Of a stretch of 64,000 nucleotides of DNA, positions 27,700 to 39,535 are shown one piece after another. A program made the translations under genes and the position numbers. A model generated the notes under the pieces. It was not told the DNA's origin, did not search any database, and saw only the letters and a program-made list of their open reading frames with translations. The DNA is from Macrocybe gigantea (Eukaryota; Basidiomycota; Agaricomycetes; Agaricales; Callistosporiaceae): NCBI GenBank assembly GCA_011319805.1, contig SJRY01000050.1, forward strand, positions 372,001-436,000, read 5' to 3'. Each line of letters starts with the position of its first letter. Position 1 is the first letter of the stretch.

Positions 27700-28130
27700 A
27701 TATGATTACGAGGCCGTAAAGATCAGGTCGACGAAAGGCCTGAAAACGGTAGCAAAGGAAGGTACTTGGGATAGAGCATAGCCCCGATGACAAGCCAAAA
27801 GCAAACTGCATGTGTACCAAAACCGGGCAATCTCGTCTGGATTAGAGGCAGGTGCAAGACAGAGACAAAAGACGCCCTCGATAATGCACATTACTTGATG
27901 GAACTTGCGAAGGGCTGGAGAACATTGAAGGGAAAATGAAAAATGCATACACATATCTTCGGTCAAATGCTTTGTGAATGAAATTGCCCGAAGCGAGGAA
28001 GATAAAAATCAGAGCGCCCCAGAGTCCATTTTTCTGGGCTGCCATTCTGAGGCGAATATGAAACCCACCAGCTAGTGGCGCTCAGGTATTCGTGGACATG
28101 GAAATCTTGACAGGCGCAGAACGCGCTGAT
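27700..28130 (-). pseudogene. Decayed MCT-like transporter copy
   Basis: Minus-strand pieces of the same transporter family in the right order but in different frames: QDFHVHEYLSATS (near 28105), LIFIFLASGNFIHKAFDRR (near 27955-28045, compare LIFSSGIFTGRAFDRG in MCT-E), and FGLSSGLCSIPS plus YRFQAFRRP (near 27715-27815). Spacers are corrupted, the first and last thirds are not detectable, and no start or stop can be assigned. The lack of an intron between Q and DFHV is shared only with MCT-E, which suggests MCT-E or its ancestor as the source. It sits on the strand opposite to MCT-D and MCT-E. Confidence 0.75.
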
Positions 28131-29419
28131 ATGACTATCAGATCTGATTAGGAAGAATACTAAACATGTATGTTCGATGTTGTACATGCCCAAAGATGCG
28201 ATGGCAGGGCCTCTGCAAGTGGAATCCGAAATGAACAACCATTCATGCAATGAGTGAAAAATGCACCGAAGCATCTGCCAGCATCTATCAACTTGCAGAA
28301 TTTCCTTGAAAGGTCATAGGATCTGCTGAACTCTCTGTCGGATAGGTCTCTCCTTGATATCAATTCCTGACTCGGACAGACAATGTGGTCAATGGCCACT
28401 GGTCATTGCAACTTGAAAGTCCGTAGACACTGTAGAAAGAACCTTTAAGGGACGTACCTATGCAGGTATACACAGGAGACATACATTTCCACACCTGAAG
28501 ACAATTCTCTTGGTTGAACATTGAACCCTCAAGGTCGATGCAGGCGTTCCAGGAACAGGAGTTAACACTGCCACCGCTATTCATAACCTCAACAATCAAT
28601 TTGTTCAGAGATACGTAAGAGGTGGCATCGGCAATAGCATCAGTCTTTATGTCACCTCAGAGATGCATATGCCAGTTTCGACGCTTCCATTAATATAGCA
28701 CACAGCACGCCGAAGCATATGCTCTTAGCTGCGTAGGTGTCGAATTATGGGACGGCGGAGGGCTAAAATTAGCTGCTTCGGGCTCGGTGTCACCCCCTTC
28801 ATGCATGATGGCCGTATGCTGTGTGAAGCTGATGAAAACCATCTGACTGAGACGGAATGACGGTTCGGAATAGAAATAGGAATACCGCTCTACCTTGGTA
28901 GGATAGCGCGCTGTGATCCCATATGCATTGCCAATCCATGCCACAAACGTGAACCCGAATTGTCACCATGCATTTGGCATGAATGCATGCCAGTATCGTG
29001 GCACAGAGAGATGTATTGTGTGATTAGCCCAACTGCATCAAGCTCAGACGACTCGATAGACTGACAGCTTACATGGCTTAGTTGACGCAATTCCGCAAGT
29101 TCTCGGGTTATAAAGGAAAGGGAAAAGGACTCCGAATGTAGCTGGCACGTTATTCTTCCTTTACGGCGACTGGAAACAGTGACAATCATGGTGCTGAAAG
29201 CCTTTTTGTGCGGAGCAAGGCTCGGACATTAAAAAAAAACAAGCCGGTCGGAGACTTGACCATTTTCGGAAATCGCTAGCCGATCAAGAATAACCGATCT
29301 TATGACCACATTTCTGGAAATTCACTGACCCAAGTTATTTTCGTTTCCGTGCAGCCTAACCAACGGTCTTCGGTCATCCTCGCCAACGCCGAATGGCATT
29401 ATGCTCGTAGGCTTTATCG
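28131..29419. other. Intergenic between the transporter relic and MCT-E
   Basis: About 1.3 kb. Minus-strand ORFs (28160-28399, 28360-28599, 28690-28944, 28890-29189) have no recognisable content and could be further decayed material. The right part is the MCT-E promoter. Confidence 0.4.
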
Positions 29420-29427
29420 TATAAATA
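29420..29427 (+). promoter_or_regulatory. TATA box of MCT-E
   Basis: TATAAATA about 60 bases upstream of the ATG at 29480, in a short pyrimidine-rich leader. Good match for a fungal core promoter. Confidence 0.55.
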
Positions 29428-29479
29428 CTTTCCCGAAGTCAGAATCCCAGCTTCGCAGCCTTCTTTCCTTTGTCCACAC

Positions 29480-31739
29480 ATGTCGACTCATTCCTCTCAC
29501 TCGCAGGACTTGGAAAAAGCCACCGATAAGTCGCCGACGGAGTCCGGAATACGCATCGAAGAAAAGCTTGTCCCGCTCCTGCGGAGCATAGTTTTCCAGA
29601 GGGAGGATTGCAAGGCTGGCTGACGCTGGCTGGAGCGTAAGTAGCCCTGCTCACCACTCGCCGAGCCGACATGTGCTGACATAGTTCTCATATGCAGGAC
29701 ACTTGTCCAGTATTGCACGTTTGGGCAAGTTCGGCCTTTGCGGCGTCGCATGCAGTATAACCGTGGCGGACTCTCTGATCGTTAATTTGACAGTTATACT
29801 AACGCGTTCGGAGTTTACCAAGACTTTTACGTTCGCGAATACTTGAATCACTACACCCCAAGCAATATTGGGTGAGTGTAGAGCCTTTGACGCGTTTCTG
29901 AGCAGTTCATGCTTGGTTCGAGGTGCGCGGTTAACTGTTCTCCCCGCAGATGGATTGGTGGCGTTCAGATCTTCCTCATCTTCTCCTCGGGCATCTTCAC
30001 CGGGAGGGCGTTTGATCGAGGATACTTGTAAGTCCATCGGGCGCTTGTCCGATAGCACCTACATTTGCTCATTCCACGAAATAGTCACTATCTGATGATC
30101 ATTGGAGCAATTCTCCATGCGATTGCCCGTATGTTGAATTCAACTGACGGCATTCAACGAATCTAATTTTCTCAGTATTCATGTTGTCCCTTTCGCACGA
30201 AAACAAGTATTATCAGTGCTTTTCTTTATCTCTGTATCCGAGATTCTAACGTCTCGTATCCGTACTCAGGTCTTCCTCGCGCAAGGCATATGTCTAGGCT
30301 TGTCATGTGGCTTGTGCTATATTCCAAGTAATGTCATATCACACTTATGCAACGTCATCGTTGACCGATTTCCGAAGGCCTTACAATCGTGTCCCACTAT
30401 TTCCAGAAGCAACGGCCCTTGGCGATGGGAATTGTGGCAGCTGGTTCGGCTCTCGGTGCGTGCCTCTAGTCTTGTGTGGTCTTGCCGAGTTCTGACCCGA
30501 ATCCGGACCAGGTGCCGTCCTGCATCCAATCATGTTGAACAACTTGTTCCACGGCTCTCTTGGCTTTCATAACGGCGTCCGCGTCAGCGCAGCCCTGAAC
30601 TCCTTCCTGCTGATCATCGCAAATCTTATTATGCGGACGCGTTTACCACCCAAGAAAGTGGGAAGCGCGCTTCCCATTGCGGAATTCGCCCGCGACCCGC
30701 CATACGTGGTAGCCGTTTTCGCGTGAGTTTGAATTTTCCTCGCGACATTGCCGTCTGTCCCTCGCTGACGTTTCTTTTAGAGGTCTATTGGTATTCTGCG
30801 GACTGTTCTTCCCCGTGTTCTATCTGCAACTCGACGCCATCACGCATGGAGTAAATCGTGGATTTGCATTCTATTCGGTAAGACGAAGACTGCGATTATT
30901 CCCGTTCGTTGGAATGCTGATGTTCCTGTTAGCTTTCTATTCTCAATGGAGCGAGCATTGTTGGACGAACGGTTCCCAGCATATTCGCCCCAAAGTTGGG
31001 CGTATTCAATATGCTCATATTTTTCACGATTGGCACTGGGATCACGATACTCTGCATGGCTGCGGTGAAGGACATTGCGGGGACGACGTTGTTCGCGATC
31101 TTTTTCGGTTTCTTCTCTGGGGCTTGTGAGTTCGCCGTCTGTTATTGCGAACGTTATGATCTAAATTGCCAACAAAGCGATATCGCTATCTCCACCTATG
31201 CTCGGTTCGTGATGAGTCTAATTCCAAGAAGGCTTAACTTAACTGTTGCATTCCCCGATAGGCGCACTGTCTAGGAATATGAGCGAACTCGGTGCAAGAA
31301 TCGGCATAGATTTCTTCTTCTGCGGTACGTTTGACCTCGGCCTGCTCCCCGCATGCGAGTTGGTACTGATGGACACTGGATATAGGAATTCTTGGCCTTT
31401 TCGGTATGCATCTGCAACTCATATCCGAACCAGCGCCACAATTCTGATCTGACTAGCTACTCCAATCGCCGGCGCGTTGCTGACGAGCGAATACCATTGG
31501 ATGTGGGTGATTTCGATTGAAAAGGTTCTTTCGATCTGATATTGACACGTTTGCCTTTTTTTTTTTTTTTCACAGACCTGCAATACTGTTTGCCGGAGTG
31601 AGTCACGCTGATTTCTCTGCTCCGTATGTAATTCGATGTCACCACGCGCCGTCGCGCAGATAACGCAAATCGCCGCCGGTGTGTGCTTTGGCGTGCCGCG
31701 CTGGTACTTGACGAAACGGAGAGGGACACAACTAGTTTG
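29480..31739 (+). CDS. MCT-E: monocarboxylate-transporter-like MFS permease (two frame breaks)
   Basis: Start MSTHSSHSQDLEKATDKS at 29480. EHSFPEGGLQGWLTLAGA, TLVQYCTFG, YTNAFGVYQDFYVREYLNH, WIGGVQIFLIFSSGIF, VFLAQGICLGLSCGLCYIPS, SHYFQKQRPLAMGIV, MLNNLFHGSLGFHNGVRVS, LPPKKVGSALPIAEFARD, FFPVFYLQLDAITHGVN, ASIVGRTVPSIFAPKLGVFN, NMSELGARIGIDFFFCG, TPIAGALLTSEYHW, PAILFAG and the tail TKRRGTQLV with the stop at 31739 follow. One base is missing near 29574 (CCG-GCT reads CCGCT), and one G is missing at the donor after KYYQ (30216, CAG then TGCTTT). The second intron begins GCAAGT (29725). Unlike its siblings it has no intron between YQ and DFYV. Otherwise complete. Confidence 0.82.
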
Positions 31740-32104
31740 AACGCACGAGGCATCAGACAGCGATTCGGGGTTCTGTTCTCGTCGCAGTCTCGTTTACTCC
31801 GGACGAACGATTTCACGAAGAAAAAAAGCATTTAGACAAGACTCCACGATGGCGGATCATCGTGTGTACGATACTCAACGATATAAATGTCTATTATACG
31901 CAAAGGGATGTAGAGGACACCGGTAATTTTGTTGCGGGGATTGACGGTAATTCGACGACTGAGCTGCGAAGGTGACGGGGAGCCGCGTGGTGTATTCAAG
32001 ACGGGCCAGAGTAGATAAGATCGCACACGGTTGAACTGGTTCAGATGTAATGATACAGAACATAGGAATTTCCCGACTGGTTGCCACGAAAGTCTCTTGC
32101 AACC
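31740..32104. other. Intergenic, alpha/beta hydrolase promoter
   Basis: About 365 bases between MCT-E and the hydrolase. Moderately AT-rich. No gene recognised. Confidence 0.45.
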
Positions 32105-33686
32105 ATGAAACTAGTTCATTTGGTTTACATCCATGGCTTCAATGGTACATGTTGATCTGATATCCCGAGAAAACCGTAATTAATCTATGATGCAGGAGAC
32201 GAGACGACCTTCCAAGTGCGCGTCCTTTGCTGAGCTGTACATTCTGACGAAGCCCTGAAAAAACTCCCGCGCATTGCATGCTCTGCTTCCGCTTCTGCGG
32301 TTGTGTCTTCAGTCCTTCCCGACGGATCTCCAGCAATACCTTTCTGCGACTATACCCGCGCACCTGGGCCTGACAGTCCAGAGCAGCCTATACCCGACAT
32401 ACAAGAGCGTAAAGCCGATCTCGTCTGCGACGAGGAACTTTCTGCGATGGTGCGTGCCGGCTGTGGAGATTTCGCATGGGCTCACCCTTTGTTTTTGTGT
32501 GCGGTGCAGGTTGGAGACCCAGCCACCTGGGCCGGTGATACTCCTGGGCCACTCGATGGGCGGCCTGCTGGCTGCAGAGGCGGCGACGGATGGGTCGAAC
32601 AATCCGGACGGGCACCCGGGCGCGAAACCGCGCAGGATCGTGGGCATGGTCGCGTTCGACACGCCTTACCTCGGGATGCACCCGCACGTCGTGGTGAGCG
32701 GTATTACGTCGCTGCTTCCCAAGACCCGTGCGGAGGACGTGCGGGTGCAAGGCGGAGCAGGTGCAGGCCTGATGAGGAAGGAGAGCGAGCTGAATCGGCA
32801 TCCGCAGGTGCACCTTGTGGATGAGAACGTGACAGAGCCTGAGGGGAGCAACAGGCCAGACGGTGAGGGATTCCGCATTATATATCTGACAACGCTCTCA
32901 TCTTCCTAAACAGACTCGGTTCTCCGACCTGCATCTCACACGCGTTCCGTATCCTCTCCCTCCACCCCTCCACCCTCGCTCTTACCACCCAGCACACAGC
33001 TCTCCCCGGCACACCCCTCCACACGCCCTCCCTCGCCCAACCCCCGCGCCTTCACCTTCGCTCGTGGACCACGCACTGTTGTTTCTCTCGTCACACTCCA
33101 ACGACCCGCTCGTGCGCTGGGCGCGGAAGCACGCGGACGACCCGCTCGGCGCGGGCAAGCGCTGGATCGTGGAGCACTTTCAGTTCGGTGCGTGCATGTT
33201 TGACCCTGTCGGGCTCAAAGCCAGGTATACGAGGCTCGTCGAGTGGCAGGGCGGCGTGTGGGTCAATTACTGGACGCAGACTGTGCCGCAAGGCAAGTCT
33301 GGGGACAAGCGACACCGCGGCGAGCACGGGCAGGACGGGAGGCTGGATGTGTACAACTATAACGGCTTCGCTTCCGTGAATGGTTCATCACAACTCAGTG
33401 TGAGTGCATTGTCCTGTGGTCCATCACTTCTCCAGGAATGTAGCGTGTTTTGAAGCAGTCGAGCGCGAGCAAAATGTCGGGTCGCCACTTTGTCGTGTTG
33501 CCCGATGGACTGGGAAGCGTGCTTGGCGGCGGAGAAAAGTGGGAGAAAGTGCTCGTTGAGGGCGTCGCGGACGAGGTTGGGGCGCACTGTGGGCTGTTTA
33601 TACGCGGCATGAATCTGGAGTATGATGCGCTTGTGGACCGCGTCGGGCGCAAGGTGATTGGATGGTGCGAGAGCTTGGTCGCGTGA
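32105..33686 (+). CDS. Alpha/beta hydrolase (DUF676-like lipase/esterase)
   Basis: Start MKLVHLVYIHGFNGDETTFQ at 32105 (first intron after HGFNG), with the oxyanion HG motif. Then SFPTDLQQYLSATIPAHLG, the nucleophile elbow VILLGHSMGGLLAAEA, and VAFDTPYLGMHPHVVVSGI; GHSMGG supplies the catalytic Ser. After a Pro-rich segment (HPRSYHPAHSSP region, exon limits uncertain) come VDHALLFLSSHSNDPLVRWARK, RYTRLVEWQGGVWVNYWT, and a last exon with GRHFVVLPDGLGSV to ESLVA and the stop at 33686. Related fungal proteins are annotated as lipase-like, membrane-associated hydrolases; the substrate is unknown. The last two-thirds is more GC-rich than its neighbours. Confidence 0.75.
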
Positions 33687-33838
33687 TCACAGAAGATCGA
33701 TGACGATGATGCGCCACACAGCTGCGCTTGATACTGCTACAACGGATTTCACCAATATTATATTACAAGGTAATCCGACGTGATTCCTACTTGGTTGCAC
33801 AAAAAGGATTAAGTCTGCGATTCATGGTTATGATACGA

Positions 33839-34459
33839 TTATACAATGTTATCGAGGGTCTCCATCTTCGAGGATTATCCATCAGCGTCGCATAAAAAGG
33901 AAAATTCACTGCAAGCACTTACTTGAGCGTCGCTGGAAATGGACGTAGCGCTCTTGGGCCCAGAGTTGGAGATGGCGTAAGAAGTACGCGCGATTGTCGC
34001 TAGATCCACGTCTGTCGGGTGTAAGGAGCGGGAATACGTCAGTGATGAGAGATGAAACATACTCGGCGACTTCAAGGCGTTCTTCCTGATCTGCCTGGCG
34101 CTCTCGAGCTCCTCGTTGCTGAGGACGCTGCTCGACCTACTCAGATCGGGCTTCTTGACATCGGTCTCAGTGGCTGCGGTCTCGCGTCAGAAATCGCGAC
34201 ATCGATGGACAGAGGAGGACGTGAAACAACGAGTTTACGCACACTCAGACGGAGAGCGAGACTCCTCCTCGCGGGACTGCTCGTACTCGAGCTCCTCGTC
34301 GTCCATGGCGCCATACTCGTGCTTGACTTCATCGGGTATGGCGCCCCAGTTGTGCGACCCGGCTCCGCCCTTGCGGACGGACTTGTCCATGCCTGACTTG
34401 GACTCGGAGCGGTCCCGCTTGACGGCGCGAGGGTATGCAGCGCGCTCGGTGCGTGTCAT
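33839..34459 (-). CDS. HABP4/Stm1-like RNA- and ribosome-associated protein
   Basis: Start MTRTERAAYPRAVKRDRSES at 34459, followed by DKSVRKGGAGSHNWGAIPDE and an acidic stretch. The R/K-G-G-A-G-x-H-N-W-G core is the signature of the hyaluronan/mRNA-binding (HABP4/SERBP1) family, whose fungal members (Stm1-like) bind idle ribosomes. A second exon encodes ETDVKKPDLSRSSSVLSNEE and a third DVDLATIARTSYAISNSGP. The C-terminal end is uncertain: an intron after SSDAQ to an AG near 33865 gives a short last exon METLDNIV with a stop at 33839; reading straight through stops at 33875. Confidence 0.65.
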
Positions 34460-34835
34460 GGATGAGTTATGTTATGTAGGAGATGAACTAGTGAATCTGG
34501 CAGATGAGCAGCTGATGGGGAGCTGAGGGGTTTATATAGCGGAAGGCGAGCCGATTGCCGCCCGCAGGCTCTTTCCACTTCTAGAGCGTTCCATTGTCCG
34601 TGCTCTTCTTTCGAGAGACAAAAGGCGTTGATCGTCGCTACGAATGCCTTTTTACTTTTTCTTTTTGCTATATCTCATAGACCTCTTCATTCATTCATTC
34701 CAAGCTATTGTATATGTTGAAAGGTTGCCAATGAGACAGGCACCAACGAGTGCGACGCCAATGCGGGGCAAGGGCCTGGCCACGTGAGATGATGTCGACG
34801 ACCCCGTGAGTGATCGAGCCTCAGCCAGAACCATC
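34460..34835. promoter_or_regulatory. Divergent promoter region, HABP4-like / inositol 5-phosphatase
   Basis: About 375 bases between two head-to-head genes. TATATAGCGG near 34530 faces the minus-strand gene. The region contains a pyrimidine-rich stretch (34640-34700). Confidence 0.45.
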
Positions 34836-37800
34836 ATGCAGCACCTCGACACCGCCGTCCGGAGCCTGTTGCGCTCCTCAGAGGAGCTCAGAGTCGTCCT
34901 GGAGACGTTGCTGGTATTGCCAGAGCAGCCGGAAGAGCCCAGCGATCAGAACAAAAGGATCTTGGCCCTCGTGTCACACAGGGATGACTGGGACAACGTC
35001 GACGAGGCCAGGTATGTCTAGCTCATCCTTATATGTGGACCGCGCTCCATCGGGAACTCGGTATTGCGTGGCTCTGTTCACGCACGCGTAATATCATCAA
35101 TTTCACGTCAAATTAGTAACCTTATCATTTCCAGCCTTTTCGTCTGCAAGTACAGAACGGTGCAAGGGGATTATGAAGAGCTTGATATTGAGCAGGTTTT
35201 CCCCATTATTGACGATTTCTCAATATCTATGGCACAAATGCGCCGGGGAACGCTGGATCTCAGAGCGGATGCCTCCACGTTGGCCCTCGAACAGCGAACA
35301 GGTTGAGTTTCTTCTTACATGTTGGCTCGTCTTTGAAAATGTGGCCGCCTTGACTTAGATTTTGACCAAGGGTTTAGCTTGACGATAGAGCCAGCCAGAA
35401 GCTCAGAATCATATGCTGTCGAGCCCTTGACCCTGTTCACATACGACGTCCAGCGCCTCAGAATCCTCGTAAACGAGTGCAGACAATACAAGGCCTCTCT
35501 CGGTGCTTTCTTACACGCTTTGTACTATTTCCTCTTACCGGCCTTGCTGATTGGGTGGTAGGTGACGCCAAGGACGCTGCCCTCTCGACGTCTACAAATA
35601 AATTCAGTTGGTTGTTGCCATACCGGCTGATCCACGATATTCCCCACATTCGTGCGGATTTCGTTCTGGATGGCATTTTGAGCTGGAGGTTGACATTCAT
35701 TTTGTACAGTTTCCTCTATTCCGCTGGATCTGCGCGTCGTCAACACGCCGCTCTATACCCAGTTGTCTGCGGCCACAGCCGGATTTCCAGGATACGATGC
35801 TTTAGATATCCAGCTCATCCGGGATGACTGGATAAGAAGGCGGGCTCGCGATGCAGCTCGCAAAGAACGAAGAAGACTCAGGTGCAGTTGCGTTTACAGA
35901 AAATCAATAGCTCGGCACAATGACGATCCATAGCATACGAGTAGGCACGTTTAATGTAAACGGCAAGATGCCTTCGCAGGATCTCTCGAGCTGGATTACG
36001 CAGGCTGTTCCAGACAATTCCTCGGACTACCCCGTAGGAGAAGTATCTCCGTCATCAAGAGTGTTCTCGCAGGCCCCGACAGAGTTTGGTATGACAATCT
36101 TTCATTTTCAATATACTCGCGTACTATGTCTGCCCTGCAGACGCAAAGTCGACGCAGAGTCTGGAATCTACGTCACTCACACTCCATGACTCCGTCCTGG
36201 ATAAGCCCAGAAGCGATTCTTCACCACAAAAAATCGAAGTCGATACAGATTCGAATCCCGACATTCTCATTCTCGGTTTCCAGGAGCTCGATCTGTCAAC
36301 AGAAGCTCTGCTTTATTCGACGAGCACGTTGAGAGAGGACGCGTGGACGTCGGCGTCGTTTGCTGCTCTAGGGGAGAAAGCAGAACTGTACGAGAAGGTG
36401 CCCTGCGTCAAGAGCGCCGAGATACAGCATACTGATAGTGAAATAGATCGCCTCGAAACAGCTCGTTGGCATGCTCATTATTCTCATTATCAAGAAATCG
36501 ATTGTGTCGTGCTTCAAGCGAGTACGAACGTCCTCGGTTGGAGCTGGGATCATGGGCGTGCTGGTAAGGTCTTGCTCTGGCTGCTTTTCATGTCCCGAAC
36601 GCATATAGTAACCAGTCAATGCTAGGGTAACAAAGGCGGAACGGCAATACGATTCGAATTCACGCCTCCATCTGAAGTCGACTCTCTCGACGATAGCAAT
36701 GCTGCTGCTGGAGCTACTTACCCAGGCTCGACGGTCTTCACGATTGTGAACGCGCATCTTGCCGCGTTCGACGAGATGGTGGATAGGCGCAACGCGGACT
36801 TTCACGATCTATCCAAGCGGCTTACGTTCGAGTCGGACGTGCTCGATCAGAGCGGGATGTACCCTTTGCCTGTGAGCGTGTATGAGAGCGATGTTTTGAT
36901 CTGGATGGTGAGGTTCGTTTCATATTGGCATGGAGGCTCTGTTGATTCTGTCTCGTTTTGATGTGGAGTCTAGGGTGGTGAGCATTCGTCCTTCATTCTC
37001 GGCATCCGAGTGTAGGGATACAGTAACTTTTATGCATGACAAGACCTCAACTACCGCATCGATCTCCCCGACCTTGATGTGCGAAGCATTTTGAGTTTGG
37101 ATGAGTGGAATCATAAACTCGAGACGCTCTTGAAACATGATCAGGTGTGTCCTCCCGTCGAGTTGCTTTATATGCGCCCACACGATCCCGGATAACAGCT
37201 CAAGAAGGCCATGCGGTCGAAGAATGCGTTCGACGGGTTTTCAGAGTTCCCCATTGCCCATTTCCCGTTAGTCCGAAAGCGCTGTAGCGGAACGGAGATT
37301 CTTAGTTCATGTATCTTGGTATACCAGGACGTATCGCTTCGATCACAATCTACCACCGACGGGCTGGGATATGACCTCAAGTGTGTCGGCGCCTTCCCCT
37401 CTACATCTTCTGCTATTGAACCCAGCGTCCATTGTGCAGAAGGAAACCAGCCTGGACGGATCGTGTCCTTCACATGGCCGGTCCGTGGGTCGAGGTGCAT
37501 CAACTCACATACACGTCGCACCCGCACATAACCATGAGCGACCACCGTCCGGTGGCTGCAGATTTCTTAATGGGCGTGTGTCACAAACCTTTGTAAACTT
37601 GACCGGAATGTGTGCTGACGGACAGCTGCACATCGTAGATCGATGTGTATGATCGACATACATATGCATCTACGGCTAGGAGCTTATACAGGAGAGTCAA
37701 TTATATGGAAGAGACGTCAGAGAGGGTGATTGTCAAGCTTGACACGACTTCTCTGGACCTAGGGCAGCTTCGGTGAGCTTCATTTATAGCCAAGTTAGTG

Positions 37801-39294
37801 CCTGCTCGAATTATGCTGATGAATTAATTTAGCTATGGCGAGGAAACGAAACGAACTATCAGGCTGCAGAACGCTGGCAAGGTGCGATTGTCTTTGTGGA
37901 ATATTGATGGTGCATGATACAGTGGCGCTGAAATCTTTATGTTTTGTTAGGTTCCGTGTGCCTACGTTTCGTACCCCTGGACAGCATGTCCCCAATCCGT
38001 ACGTGTGGGCGTTATATGTGGTCGTACCTAGTTCATCATTACGTGTTCCGGACAGACCCAGAATGGCTACTGGTCGCGCCGATGCACGTACGTCACTAAC
38101 CACTTTATTCCTACATGACTTCCACGTGTGAATATCACTTGCGTGCATTTAGGGCCTGTTGCTCCCTGACGAAATCGCATCCATCGTCCTCACTACTTGT
38201 ATAGACAAAAAAGCTGCTGCACAGTTGAACCTGGGCCCGAGGCAAGTGGAATTTACGCTGATACTGCATACAATTTTAGGGAAGGACCATTTTGTAACTA
38301 TCACTGGCGAATATGGTTCGGCAATTTCACTCTTCCATCAGCTGTCTTTTTTTTTCCCAGAGTGGAAAGATTGACATATGGGAATCTCCAGAATACACCT
38401 GTTTCGCGAATCGACTGTCGAGGCTAACCCGCTTGACGGGGCCGATACGTTACCTTGCATCGCCGGACGATCTGCGCCCCGAGGGTCATCCGATCAACGC
38501 GCCAAGGGAGTTGCTCAGACTCGTGAACTGGCTGATGACCGTGAAAAATATACCTGTATGAGGCTTTTCTTAAAACTGCTTCCACGTCTCGTTATCACTG
38601 GCGGGCGGCCCTCATCTTGGCGTGCTCTAGGAAGACCTGTTTTTCGCACCTGTGGATGAAAACCTTATTGCTACAATCCGAGAAGTTCGTATGCACCTGT
38701 CATAGTCCTGTTTTCTGCTTGCTAAACCCTACGCACATAGGCATTGGATACAGGAGAAGAATTCCCGTTCACGCCTGAAGATTCAAGTCCGAGTGTTGTA
38801 CTCGCTTTCGGAGCGACGCTGCTGCGGTTCTTCGATTCTCTGCCTGAACCCGTCGTCCCAGAGACTCTACATGCAAGGTGTATCCAGATGACAAATCGGG
38901 ATGAAGCATTTGAAGTGAGGATTATTTTGCATTCTTATGAAGTCGCTCGACCACCATCGTATTTTTAGCTCCTAGATGCCTTTCCACCGCCTTCTGTGAA
39001 TGCGAGTACTCTCGACTTTGATGCCGTCCTTTATGTTAATAGGACTGGGAAGGTCTGGATTACCCTCACAGCATTTCTGCACTTCATATGCCAAACATCT
39101 ACGGAGACGAGCAAGACGGAGAAGATCGGTATGCACTCGGTCACCGCGTCCAGACTTCAAATTAACCCGTTATCATGTCGGCCATTTTAGCTACGATTTT
39201 CGCACCTGTGCTCTTGCGTGAAGACTCCGATTCAGCAGAGCCACCAATCTCGCCTGTAGGCAAACGAAATTTCTTGATGTATTTCATTTTGTAA
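34836..39294 (+). CDS. OCRL/INPP5-type inositol polyphosphate 5-phosphatase with ASH and RhoGAP domains
   Basis: Removes the 5-phosphate from phosphoinositides on endosome and Golgi membranes. N-terminal helical region from MQHLDTAVRSLLRSSEELR (34836). Catalytic domain motifs in order: GTFNVNGKMP, ILILGFQELDLS, VLGNKGGTAIRF, IVNAHLAAFDEM, GDLNYRIDLPDLD, TYRFDHNLPPTGWD, KPAWTDRVLHMAG, MSDHRPVAADF. The ASH-like domain spans VIVKLDTTSLDLGQ to FTLILHTILG. A C-terminal RhoGAP fold (INAPRELLRLVNWLM, LLRFFDSLPEPVVPE, ATIFAPVLLRED) ends MYFIL, stop at 39292-39294. The usual GLFR arginine-finger position reads DLFFAPVDEN, so GAP activity is unlikely, as in OCRL. One G appears missing at the donor near 37381 (CAAGTGTGT); adding it restores frame into RRKPAWTD. 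Confidence 0.88.
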
Positions 39295-39535
39295 TGTCTG
39301 TCTGTGATGCTTGCTGCCTAATATACCCAGTCCGAAACATTTTGAGTTGTCGCTTGGACGTGTGTCCTGATGCGACCGTCGTCACGAGGTTTGCAGTTCG
39401 TGTGGAGAGAAGCACCAAGAACAGACTTGACGAGTCTATGTGTTTGGGACCGGCCCGTTTTGCATGGCATGCAGCGTCACGAAACATATTTAAGAGCGTC
39501 CAATGGCCCTTCCAGGCAGTGGCCAAGACAGTCTC
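39295..39535. promoter_or_regulatory. Upstream region of the GH79 gene
   Basis: About 240 bases. CATATTTAAG near 39485 is a possible TATA element, about 50 bases before the ATG. No other feature. Confidence 0.35.
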
